From the NCBI GenBank assembly GCA_026770575.1, contig MU657220.1:146713-210712 (forward strand): a stretch of 64,000 bases of DNA, given 5' to 3'. The notes below the pieces were generated by a model. It did no database searches. It was given only the letters and a program-made list of their open reading frames with translations, and was not told the origin of the DNA. The stretch comes from Pelagophyceae sp. CCMP2097 (Eukaryota > Sar > Pelagophyceae). Below, piece after piece: positions 1 through 10,618 of this stretch. The position numbers and the translations under genes were made by a program. Within the stretch, counting starts at the first letter, position 1. Each line of letters begins with the position of its first letter.

Positions 1-266
<266 letters not shown>

Positions 267-333
267 GCGGCCCTATAGGCTGCCCCGCACGGGTGGCTCC
301 TCTTCCCGAGGGTCGCTCGACCACCACACAACC

Positions 334-349
334 GGTGTTTCCCAACACC
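334..349 (+). promoter_or_regulatory. Histone mRNA 3' stem-loop (candidate)
   Basis: Bases 334-339 (GGTGTT) and 344-349 (AACACC) form a perfect 6-bp stem around the 4-base loop TCCC. The stem is followed at once by ACCCA and then the purine-rich AGAGAAACGGAG. The 6-bp stem, 4-base loop and ACCCA flank match the layout of the replication-dependent histone 3' element bound by SLBP, though the stem and loop bases differ from the metazoan consensus. It lies 68 bases after the H4 stop codon, a normal distance. The purine run could act as a U7-type downstream element. Confidence 0.75.
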
Positions 350-514
350 ACCCAGAGAAACGGAGCCTCTGTGCGCCGGGCCTTCTCGCCTTCTGCCTGA
401 GTTGGGCCTCTGGTGTCGATCCTGAGTCGGAGAATCTGGCGAGTCCCCCGTTCGCGCGAGTTTGCCTGCTCCTCTACGCATCGTCCACTTTCCGCCGCAG
501 GCAAGACGTTACTT

Positions 515-3500
515 TCACGAAATATCGTCTCTTGTGGCGGCGGTCTTCGCCGGCATGAGCCGCCCGCCCGCGGGCACCGTGCGCTTCAGGGTGCCCGCGG
601 CGGCGGCGTCGAGGAGCTTTGGGGCGTGGATGTTCATTGAGGAGAAAGCCCACCCGACGTCAGCCAGTTCCTGCGACCTAGACGCAAAAGCGGTCATCAC
701 GCCGTCGCCCCGGTGGAGACAAAAAGCATGTCATCACGCCGTCGCCTTGGTGGAGACAAAAAGCATCTTGGACGCCGTTGCGGACGTAAACGTCTCGATC
801 TTCCGGAGCGCCTCTTGTTCGATGGCCTCGAAGAGTTTTGGCGCCTCGATTCGCGCCGTCGCGTACGCCCAGGCGGTGTTTGCGAGGTCGTTTGATCGGA
901 ACATGGAGATGTGGTTCGGCGCTTCAGCCGCCACGACACCCATCATCACTTTCGCGTTGACACCGTCGCACGCCCCCGGCGTCGATGCGTAGGCCCACGC
1001 CGTGCCGGCGAGGTCCTGAGCATGAAACGATGCATATTTATTCAGAATTTCCGCCGCCACGACTTCGAACAGCGCGGGCGCCTCGACGTTTGCCATCGAA
1101 AAGGCCCAGACGGTGTTCGCAAGAGCTTGCGCGTTGAAAGTCTTCATCTTCGTCTGCGCTTCTGCGGCGATTGCGCGGAAGAGCCGCGGCGCTTGGAAGC
1201 TCGAGCGCGCAAAGGCCCAGGCGGTGTTCGAGAGGTCTTGGGAATTGAATTTCGCAATCTTCGAAATGGCCTCCGGCTCAACCATCTTAAAGAGCGCCGG
1301 GGCCGGGAGCCGCGCCCGGGAGTACGCCCAGACCAGATTTGAAAGCTCTTGGGGTTTAAAAAGCTCGATGCGTTTCTGAGACGACGAGGCGATGACGTCA
1401 AACAATTCCGGGGCCTTGACCCCCGCGGTGCTAAAGGCCCACGCCATGTTGGCGAGTTCCTGTGGTTTGAACTGCCCCACGCGCCTGCGGGACTCTGCGG
1501 CAATGCCTTTAAATAGATTGAAATGCGATTCACTGACTCCGGCCGTGGCGTAGGCCCAGACGATGTTGCTGAGTGCCTAGGGAATGCATGTGACGTAGAG
1601 CATTCTCTCGGAATGCATGTGACGTAGAGCATTCTCTAGGAATGACGAATGGGATTCTCTAGGAATTCCGATCTGTCATTCCTCGGTATAGACCCCTCAT
1701 GCCTCGTCAGGCATACAAGGACCCCGAGAGCAGTGGTCTTGCTCTGGACCCCGCGCCCCAATCGGCCACGGATTTTAATTCGTTTCTGCGCGAGTGAAAA
1801 GGGTCCCCTGACGAAAAAGACCAGAAAAAAGGAACCGTAAAGAACGTTTTTTGGAACGTTCTTTGGGTGGGAAAAGACCTACAAATCCTTGGGGATAGCC
1901 CCTACGGGGGCCCTAAGCGCCGTACAGGGTGACAGAAGGGTCCTTGGGAGGGAGCGCCAAGGACCCTTTTGAGGGGTTTGCGGGGGCGGAGAGCCTCGCA
2001 GGGGACCGCGCGAGGTATGGACAAAACTTCGAGGCCCGCCCTCAACGAGGAGCCGTTGAAGAGGCCACGCAGAGGCGAAGGACCTGCCCAAGGGGCCTCG
2101 ACAGGAGACCGCGCGAGGAGCCGTGTCGGGGCCCTCTTCGAGCAAGGGACCGTGCAAGGTCCCTTACGAGGGGCCTCCGCAAGAGATTTCGCGAGCGGCC
2201 TCGCCCGTGAAAGAAGCCTTGCAAGGAACCGCGCGAGGGCCCGCGCAAGGGTCCGAGCAAGGCGTCGGGGCTGGTCAAGGAGCTGTGCGAGGGCCATCGC
2301 GAGGGGCGGGAAGTGTCTCCAGAGCCTCCTCAGGTCCCTCGCTGCTCGAGATGTCTCTTCGAGCTCGTCAACGACGGGCAACGCCATTTCCAGGGGCCTC
2401 GCAAGGGCCCCTGCGCACGGCCTTGCAGGAGGGGTTTCCCGCGGCCCATGCGAGGGGGGGGCAACGAGGCACCTTGCGAAGGACCTTGCGAGGGGCTGTC
2501 CAGAATTTGGCACGGACCGCCCATCGCGAGGGGCCCGTGCAACAGGCCCCGTGCCGAGGGCCTTGCAGGAAACCCCGGGGCCAGTGGTTCGTACGCGGGG
2601 CGCATGAGAGACCCGCCCTTGGACCGCACGAGGGGCAGAGGGGCCGTCCCGATGAGAGGGCCTTTGCGAGGGACTCGCTCAGGCCCGTGCCTTGAAGGGG
2701 CCCTGTAAGGGCCCTTTGCAAGGTGCAAGGGCGGCTTGATAGGGCCCGTAAAAAGAGCGTAGTAGGCCCGTCCCTTTGGCCTTTCCAAGGACCTGGGCAA
2801 GAATGGCCCCGCACCCATGAACCCATATCCCAGACGGCACAAGCCATCGGGCTGCATCCCAGATTCGAACGTCGCACGTCTTGGCTCAGGGTTCAGCGTC
2901 CCGAGAAACCACCATCCCGCGCACCGTCCGGCGCCAGTGACGCGTCCCAGGGCGTCTCTCCGAAAATCCAGAGTACATCTTCAGAAAAGCCCTCTTCAAG
3001 AGAACCCCCTTGACGACAAGGGTCCCCGTGGCAAGTCCCTCAGGCAAGGTCCTCGTGGCAAGATCCCCGTGACAAGGTCCTTGTGACACGCTTGCGACAA
3101 GCTCCTCGTGACAAGGTTCCCGTGAAAGGGTCCGTGACAAGAACCCCGTTATGAGGTTCCTATGCCGTGGTCCCTGAGACAAAGTCCCCGCGACAAGCCC
3201 CCCGACAGAGTCTCCGCGACAAGATCTCCACGATAAGGTTCTCGTGAGAAGATCCCCATGTTCTCGTGAGAAGAACCCCGTGACAAGCTCCCAGTGGCAA
3301 GGTCCCTCAGACAAGGCTTCCGTGACAAGAATCCTGTGAGAAGATCCTTGTGACGAGGTCCTTGTGACGAGGTCCCTGTGACACGGTCCCCTTAGCAAGG
3401 TCTCCGTGACAAGGTCTCCGTGACAGGGTCCCTGAGACAAGGTCCACGTGGCAAGAACCCTGTGACATGATCCCCGTCTCAAGGTCACCGTGGCAACAAC

Positions 3501-6500
3501 TCTTTCAGAAGAACCCTGTGACAAGATCCCCATGACAAGGTCCCAGTGGCAAGGTCCTTGTGAAAAGGGTCTGTGACAAGAACCCGTTACGAGGTCCCCG
3601 TGGCAAGGTCCCAGTGGCAAGGTCCCTCTGACAAGGTCCCCGTGACAAGAATCCAGTGAGAAGAACCCTGTGACAAGGTCCCTAAGACAAGGCCCCTGCA
3701 ACAATGTCCCCGTGACAAGGTCTCCATGACGAGGATCCCCGTGATAAGGTCCCCATGACAAGGTCCTCGCGACAAGGTCTCAGTGACAAGAGCCCCGCGA
3801 CAAGGTCCTTGAAACCGTCGAGGCGCCGCAACCGTCGAGGCGCCGCCATCCAGCGTCAGACTTGTCGGGGGGCTGTGGAGGAACCCGCCGAGGACCCTCT
3901 CCGCACCCCGTCGGACCGTCTCCGGCCCCCGTCGGAACGTCGGAACGTCTCCGGCCCGTCTCGAGGACCGTATGAGTCCGTAGAGGACCGTCGAGGAGGG
4001 CTGTCCGTTTTGGGGGCGACCGTCGAGGAGCCGCATCGGGCTGTCGATGGTCCTCTGAGAAGCGTATAGGGGCGTACAAGACTCTCGAGGGGTCGCAGGG
4101 GCGTATTTGACCGCCGAGGGGCCATTTCGGGCCGTCGAGGGACCGCGCAGGCGCCGTCGAGGGGCCGTATCGGACGGTCTCTGGCCTCCGCTGAACCGCC
4201 CCCGGCCTTGGACGCAATCCCGGCGGCGGCGCGCCCGCTGGAATGCCGCCGACCATACGGGACCCCCTCAAAAATCTGCAAGGGCCCGAACGCGCGTCTC
4301 TTGCAAGGAATCCTGCACGAGGGCTTGCTCGGGTCCTTCGAAGAGGCCGGGCAAGCGACCACGCAGAGGCCGGGCAAGTGACCAAAGAGGCCGGGCAGCG
4401 GCCCGTCTGGAGAGCGACTTTGGCGGTCACTTGCCCGGCTTCTCCGCGGTCGCTTGGAAGACCTCTTTCAGGAGCCCATGAACGCCCCTCGAGACGGCCC
4501 CTCGAAACGGTCACTTTAGACAGTCCCTCGAGACGGTGCTTCGAGATGGCCCCTCTCGTCCCTCGAGACGGTCCCTCGAAACGGCGACTTTAACGGGCCT
4601 TTCTCGTCGGCATCTCGAAGGGCCCCGCGAAACGGCCTCTTTAGAGGGCCATTCAAAGGGACCAATCAAGACGGCTCCTTGAGAAGGCCCCTCGAAACGG
4701 CGCCTTTGGACGGCCCCGCAAGAAGAGGGCTCTCATGCCGGCCCCTTGAGTCGGCCCCTTGAGTCGGCCCCTCTCTCCGGCCCCTCGAAACGGTCCCTTG
4801 AAACGGCCCTCCAAGCTTGAAACGGTCCTCCAAGACGACCACTCGAGAAGGCCACTCGAGATGGTCGCTTGAAACGGCGCCTTTTGAAACGGCCTTTTGA
4901 AACGGCCTTTTGAAACGGCATCTCGGAAGACCCCTCGAAACTGTCCCTCTCGCAAGCCCTTCGAGAGGGTCCCTCGAAACGGCCTCTTCAGACGGTCCTC
5001 GAGGCCCGACGAGGGGACCAATCGAGACGGCTCCTCGAAAAGGCCTCTCGAAAAGGCCTCTTGAAACGGCGCCTTTGGACGGCCCCTCGAGTCGGCACCT
5101 CAAGAAGGCCACTCTCACCGGCCCCTCGAGACGGCCTCTTTAAACGGCCCTTCGAAAAGGCCACTCGAAACGTCGCGTGGACCGTGGCTCCCGAGGCCCG
5201 ATCCGCGGTGCGGGCGCCTTTCGGAGTGCCCGATCCCGCCGCTCGAAAGAGGCGCGGTTCCGGAGCTGTGCGACCCAATTGAAAGAGCCCTTGCAGGGGT
5301 CCATCTGGAGAGCTCTTCAAGGGCCCTTAAGACGTGGACCCTTAAAAAGGCCTTGCAAGTGACCGTGCGCAAGGCGCGGCGGCACGATGGCAGCCCTCGG
5401 GCCTCGCGCATCGGTGGTGCTGGCCCCGTCCTCTTCTGAAGCGTCGCTCGCTGATTTTCCGACGCGGCGACGTTTCCCACCCTCGACGCGGCGCCAAACC
5501 TGCGCGTTAAACGTCTTCATCTTCTTTGGCGCTTCCACGGCGACGGCTTTGAAGACGCCCGGCGCCTCGATGCCCGCCTTTGCGTAGGCCCATGATAAGT
5601 TGGCGAGGCCCTGTGCGTTGAACGCCGCAATGTGCTTGGGAACCTCCCTTTCAATGGCGCGAAAGAGGAAGGGCGACTTCTCGCCCGCATTCGCAAAGGC
5701 CCACGCCGTGTTGCTGAGGTTCTGAGGGTCAAACGTCGCCAACTTCTTGACGGACTCGCCGGCCGCCGCTTTGAAGAGCAGGGGTGCGGGAACGTTGGCC
5801 TACTGCACGCCTCAGAGCGGGTCGCGCGCGCCCGGATTCGCACGCCCCTCGCGACTCTCGAACCACGAGGGTCACATTTCGCAGAAGGGCGTCTCTCCCA
5901 GTGCGTCTCTGTCGTTTTAAACAGTCGTCTCTGTCGTTTTACCGTTGAAAACGCCCACGTGACGTTGGCCAGCGTCTGCGCGTTGAAGGCGCCCATCTTC
6001 TTCACCGCCTCGTGCTCAATCATTTTAAACAGCGCCGGCGCTTTCACCCCGACCTTTGTAAAGGCCCAGGCAGTGTTGGCCAAAGCCTGCGGGGTGAACG
6101 TCGAAATCTTCTTCGGCGCTTCATCAGCCAAGCCTTGGAAGAGCTTTGGCGCCGCGACGCCCGCCGTCGCAAAGGCCCAGGCGACGTTCGCCTGTAGACG
6201 GCGGTGAGATGTGTCCCAAAGACGATTGTGTCACGGCTGACCCGTCGTCGCACTGGTGAAATTGTATCACTGGTGACCTCTCTCTCAAAGGCGCCCTCGA
6301 GCCCAACTTTGCGCGCTCCTTGGACCTCTGGGCCGGCACTCGCCACCGACGCTTCGACGGCGCTTTTCGGAATGGCCTCTGACGATTGCCTCTGACGATC
6401 CGTGTTTCCGACGTTTTGGGTTGCCCCGCGCGGCGCCGCGCCAGGTTCTGCGAGTTGAACTGCCCGAGCTTCGGCGTCGCCTCGGCGGCGACGGCCTCGA

Positions 6501-9500
6501 ACAATTCGAGCGACTCGGACCTAGTCCCGACGCGACTCGTTGGTTTTCCTCAGGTGCGGCCGCGAGTCCCAAAGCCTCCGCCCCGGATGCCACCGGACGC
6601 CGCCGGCTCCCCGCATCCCGGTCTTTGAAGTCAGTCCGGGCACCGTCGGCCCTTGGTGCGGCTTGCGCGGGTTTGCATTTCCCGGGTTGGAGGCATTTTC
6701 CGGGTTGCCTCGCAAGATCTCGGACGCGGCGCAGAAACCCGGATTTGGCAAAGGCCCATACGACGTTTGCCAGATTCTGAGAGTCGAACTCCGGCAGCTT
6801 CTTCACCGCCACGAACGCAAAAGCCTGAAAGAGGACGGGGGCCTCGATGCCCGCTTTGGCATAGGCCCAAACCTGCAATTGTGCGGCAATTGTGCGGCAA
6901 TTCAGCCTTGTTCGGAAATTCCGAGAATGGCCCGCAGGGGCATCGCAGGAGAGGCGCAGGGAGCATCTCAAGCAACCGCCGGCCGCCGCATGGGACCCCA
7001 CGGGCCCATATTTGAGAGGCGGAATCTTGAGAGGCGGAATCATTTGAGAGACGGAATCATTCCGATCCGACCACGCTGAAAACTTTGGCGATTCGTCCAG
7101 TGCTTTGCAGGGCGGGTACGGGATGGCCTCGCACGGACCCGTACGAGGAGCCGTGCACGGGCGAGGGATGTACAAAAGGGTCCTTTGAAAAGGGACCGTG
7201 CGAGTTCGAGACCGTGCTTCAAGGCCCGCCCTCGGAACGATCGAACGAGGAGCCGTGGTCGCAGAGACGCAGAGGCCAAGGGTCTTGAAACGACCATGCG
7301 AGGGGCCGTGCAAGGCGACTCGCGAGGGGCTTCCGCAGGGTCATCGCGAAGACGACTTGCGAGGACCCGCGTTTCCAGCCTTCTCCGGCCTTTGCCACAA
7401 GGCCCCATCGGGATATTGTCACCTTCCAGAAAGACGCGAGGGGCCTTGCCAGGGCCCGTCCAAGGGGCCGTCACAAGAGACCGCGCGGGAAGGCATGCAA
7501 GGACCCTTGTGAGGGGCCTTGACAAGAGACTTTGCCAGAGGCCTCGTAGATACCCGCGAAGAGGCCTCGCAAAGGCCCGTGCAGGGGCCCGTGCGAGGGC
7601 CCGTGCAAGGAGTCGGGGCTAGTCAGGGAGCTGTGCGAGGGCCCGTGCGAAGGGCCTCGCACGGGGAGTGTCCCTCCTCCGGGCCCCTCGCTGCTCGAAA
7701 CGCCTCTTCGAGCCCTCGGCTCGCCCAAGACGGGAAAAAGCTATTTCCAGAAGGACCCGTGCAAACGGCCTTGCAGGGGACCGTACACGAGGGGTTTCCC
7801 GTGGCCCGTGCGAGGTCGGGGCCCGCACGAGGAGCGTTGCGAGGGGCCGTCCAGAAGGGGCCTTGGAACGGACCGCCCATCTTTGGAACGGACCGCCCAT
7901 CTTCAGGGCTCGCGCAAGAACCCCCTTGCAAGGGACCGAGGGCCTTGCAGGGCACCCCATTGCAAGGGCTCAGACGAGGGGAGCGCATCGTGCGAGAGGC
8001 CCGCCCTTGTCCGCACGCGGCGCCGTAAGAGACCACAGAGAGGGGCCACATCACCCGTAATAAAGGCCCTTGCGAGGGACTTGTCGAGGCCCGTGGAGGA
8101 GCCTTGAAGAGACCCTGTAAACGCTGATCCCTTTCAAGGAGCCGTGCGTGGCAGCTTGATAGGGTCCTTCAAAGAGGCCTTGCAAGCGACCGTGCAGAGG
8201 CCTTGCAAGGGCCCGCCAAAGAGGCCTCGGCAATGGCCCATCCGGAGAGCTTTTCAAGGAACCACCAAGAGGCCCCTGCACGGGCTCGAGCCTCACACCC
8301 ATGAGCCCACTTGGCATCCATACGGGATCCCATACGGGAGTCCCACTCTGGCGGCTCACATCGGCCCTGCCGCGGTCCAACGCACTCTGGAAGCACCGGT
8401 CACCGTCGCGAGTCGAGTCCCGGCGGCGAGCAGGCCGCTCTGTCACGTTGTCTCTCGAACTGGCCTTGCCGTCGGCGCCCAGGAACCGCAGGACGGCCAA
8501 TAATACGGCGCGCCTCGCCCCGGCGCAGTACAGGGGCCGTCTCGGGGCCGCGTCAGCATCCGCTTCAGGGTCCGTCGAACCGTACAGGAGCCGCACAGGG
8601 GCCGTGCATGGGCCGTGAAGGCGCCATGTAAGGGCCTTTCGAGCGGCCGTGGGAGAGCCCGTCAAGGGCCCCTGCAAGGTCCGCGCCAGGCCCCGTCAAG
8701 GTCCGCGCCAGGCCATGTAGAAGGTCCGTCAAGGTTCCGTACACGGGCCTTCATATGGGTCGTTCAAGGGGCCGTCTAAGGAGCCGTAGATAGGCCGTTT
8801 TATAAGGTCCGTTTCAGGAGCCGTAGACAAGCCCTTCGAGGGACCGTCTCAGGGACCGTCGAGGGGCCGTTTTCTAGGGCCCAATCTCGGGGCCGTCGAG
8901 GAGCCGTACGACGTCCGCGTCACCGTCTTTCGTTCGCGGGGGTTGGCCGTCAAGGGGCCGTACGAGGGCCGTTCGAGGGCCTTTCGAGGGCCCGTTGTAG
9001 GCCCCGCCCAAGGGGCCGGAGAGCGGCCGTAGAGCGGCCATTCTAGGGTCCGCCAAAAGGACCGTAGAGTGTAGGGCCCGTCGGCGACGCTCTCGCTCGC
9101 CCTGCACTTGTCCGCGGCGCCCTGGACCGAGACTCACGTCTTCCAATCGCGCGTGGGTTGGCCGTCGACTCCAAACGAACCTTGCGGAGTTGCTGAACGA
9201 ATTGCACCGGCGCTGGAGGAGACGGTGTTGGCCAGATTCTGGCATGAAAATAGTTCCGCCTTGGTCCGCGCCTCTGCCGCTGCCGCGTCGAACAAAGGCC
9301 GGTGCACCGGTGCGAAACCAGAGGTGGTAAAGGCCCACGTCGTGTTTGCGAGGTCCAACGGGTTAAAGTCCGAAAGGCGTCGAATCGCCTGCTCGGCCAC
9401 GGCCTGGAACAAAGAGGCGTTCTTTGTCTCCGTCTTTGCAAAAGCCCACGAAATATTCGCTAATTCTTGAGGGTTGAACCGCGGCATGATGGGCGGGACC

Positions 9501-10419
9501 ACGTAGGCGATCGCGTTGAAAAGCGCGGCGGACTCGACGCGGTGCTTGGAACTTGAGTGCAGCTTGGCCTACGAGTGCAGCTTGAAGAGCCGCCGAATCT
9601 TGAAGAGCCGCCTCGGTCAAAAAGGACTCACGAGGGCCCACGAGGCGTTGGCGAGCGCCCGAGGGTCGTACAAATCCGACTCGTCGAGGATACTGCGCTC
9701 CAGGCGGTTCACTAAGAGCTGGAGAAGCGGCAGGTCGCCCTTCTCCAGCGTCCGGCCCAGCACGCCCACCCGGTGCAGCGCCGTCGCCAGGTTGAGGGCG
9801 TGGAAATCTAATCCCCGAGACTTAAAGACCCCGAGGATGTCCTTTGCCTTCTCGCGCGCGACCAAGTGCTTGTTCAAGGCAATAGCAAACGAGTTCCCAG
9901 TCGCAGAGTTGTTGATAAAGTCCTTCTTGATGGGATTGTCCTTCTTCAGTTCGTGGGAGACGTTGACGTTGATCTTGCTGAAACCCAGCGACGCCGGCGT
10001 CGAGCCGTCCATCTCCGCCGCGACTCGAACGGCGTGGGCCTTTTCCACCACCACGTAAGCCACACCTTTGCAGTCGCCCTCGGCGTCCAGCGGCACGCGC
10101 ACGGACCGCACCTACGCTCATTTTGAGTGGCCTTTCGAGGGGCCTTTGCAGGGGTGTCTCCGGCCCTTGAATCCCTCGCGGGCTGCCGCTCGCGGGCGTC
10201 TCCAACCCGTCAAAAGGGACGCACCTCGACAATACTTTCAAAGGCCCTTCGAACGATATCTTCCGTCGCGTCGGGCGGCAGGTTGCGCACGAAGAGCTCT
10301 GTCTTGCCCGGGCCAGTGGGCATTGGCGTGATTTTTGGGCGAGTGAACGGTCTTAGGACCAACGACCGCTTCGCGCCTCGGCAACGCCGCAGCGGCTGCA
10401 GCGACTGCACGCGCTGCAT
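515..10419 (-). CDS. RRM + OPR-like repeat RNA-binding protein 1 (9 exons, ~911 aa)
   Basis: Exons (5'->3'): 10419-10225, 10111-9632, 9568-9224, 6872-6739, 6520-6442, 6191-5943, 5799-5500, 1576-786, 677-515. All phases join and the spliced length is 2736 nt. The N-terminus MQRVQSLQPLRRCRGAKR is basic and free of acidic residues, like an organelle presequence. An RRM follows (LFVRNLPPDATEDIV, then DCKGVAYVVV), with an intron inside the domain. Next come a linker (DFHALNLATALHRVG) and about 18 repeats of ~37 aa with the core F-x-x-Q-x-L-A-N-x-x-W-A-F-A, the signature of octotricopeptide (OPR)/FAST-type helical repeats that bind RNA. Likely an organellar RNA-processing or translation factor; the target is unknown. 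Introns of 3,923 bp (5499-1577) and 2,351 bp (9223-6873) consist of short-period repeats. Intron 6441-6192 is GC-AG. Without the splicing, the locus looks like several fragments. Confidence 0.85.
694..767. repeat. 2 x 37-bp tandem duplication inside an intron
   Basis: Two copies of a 37-bp unit (694-730 and 731-767), differing at a few bases, fill most of the 108-bp last intron (785-678) of the first RRM-OPR gene. Both splice sites stay outside the repeat. Confidence 0.85.
1581..1638. repeat. 2 x 29-bp tandem duplication at a 3' splice site
   Basis: Two nearly identical 29-bp units (1581-1609, 1610-1638), differing only at the last base, lie directly upstream (minus sense) of the CTAG acceptor of exon 8 of the first RRM-OPR gene. 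A partial third copy continues to about 1665. The duplication therefore includes the region where a branch point and pyrimidine tract would be expected. Confidence 0.85.
1880..2810. repeat. Repeat tract, family A (GGGACCGTGCGAGG / CCCTTGCAAGG type)
   Basis: Degenerate units of about 13-14 bp built on GG(G)(A/C)CC with a core such as GTGCGAGG or TTGCAAGG, all in one orientation. Part of intron 7 (5499-1577) of the first RRM-OPR gene. Long ORFs here in several frames are Arg/Gly/Pro-rich artefacts of the repeat. Confidence 0.8.
2990..3830 (-). repeat. 14-bp minisatellite, family B (consensus GGGACCTTGTCACG, minus strand)
   Basis: A long degenerate array of a 14-bp unit whose minus-strand consensus is GGGACCTTGTCACG. 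Because 14 is not a multiple of 3 and the unit has no stop in any register, it translates as an open ~14-aa period (GTLSRGPCHGDLVT). This explains the 291-aa ORF at 2886-3761 (-). Located in intron 7 of the first RRM-OPR gene. Confidence 0.85.
3800..5390. repeat. Repeat tracts, families D then C, with A-type patches
   Basis: About 3800-4250 is family D (units with core CCGTCGAGG; GGTCCGATGCGG-like variants). About 4250-4440 and 5270-5390 are A-type with CCGGGCAAGTGACC-like units. About 4440-5180 is family C (CCTCGAGACGGCC / CGAAACGGCGCC, ~13 bp). All of this is in the same 3.9-kb intron. I see no coding sequence in it. Confidence 0.75.
6981..8357. mobile_element. Inverted-end bounded repeat block (candidate non-autonomous element)
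   Basis: The left edge reads GGCCGCCGCATGGGACCCC (from 6981) and the right edge ends ...GGGAGTCCCACTCTGGCGGCTC (8357), whose reverse complement begins GAGCCGCCAGAGTGGGA. The edges are therefore imperfect inverted copies. The interior is family A repeat (about 7080-8290) followed by a segment with CCCATACGGGA motifs (about 8290-8345). Similar edges bound the blocks at 27773-28418 and 51432-54463. No transposase is visible and I could not define target-site duplications. Confidence 0.45.
8590..9070. repeat. Repeat tract, family D (GGGGCCGTCGAGG type)
   Basis: Plus-strand units such as GGCCGTCAAGG, GGGCCGTACGAGG and GGACCGTCTCAGG at about 11-14 bp spacing. Lies in intron 3 (9223-6873) of the first RRM-OPR gene. 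Confidence 0.75.
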
Positions 10420-10618
10420 GCCCACGCCGCCGCGCAGAGCGACTGCTGAGGGTCGACGCTGCGGCGCCGCGCGCAGAAAGCCACGCTTTCGGCGAAAGGA
10501 TTCCTTTCGGCGAAGGTCGGGGGGCGAGTTGTCTGCGACAAGACCTCACGAGTACTGGTCCTCCTTGAAGAGTCGGCAATTCATGCCGCGCCGGTTGAGA
10601 AGAAGAGAAGACTCTCTC

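Noticed and set aside
2820..2890. tRNA-like GATTCGAAC T-loop motif
   Set aside because: No matching acceptor, D or anticodon stem around it; it lies at the junction between two repeat tracts.
2886..3761. 291-aa minus-strand ORF with GPCHGDLVTGTLS-type repeats
   Set aside because: It is the translation of the 14-bp minisatellite, which is open in every frame, and lies inside an intron of the first RRM-OPR gene.
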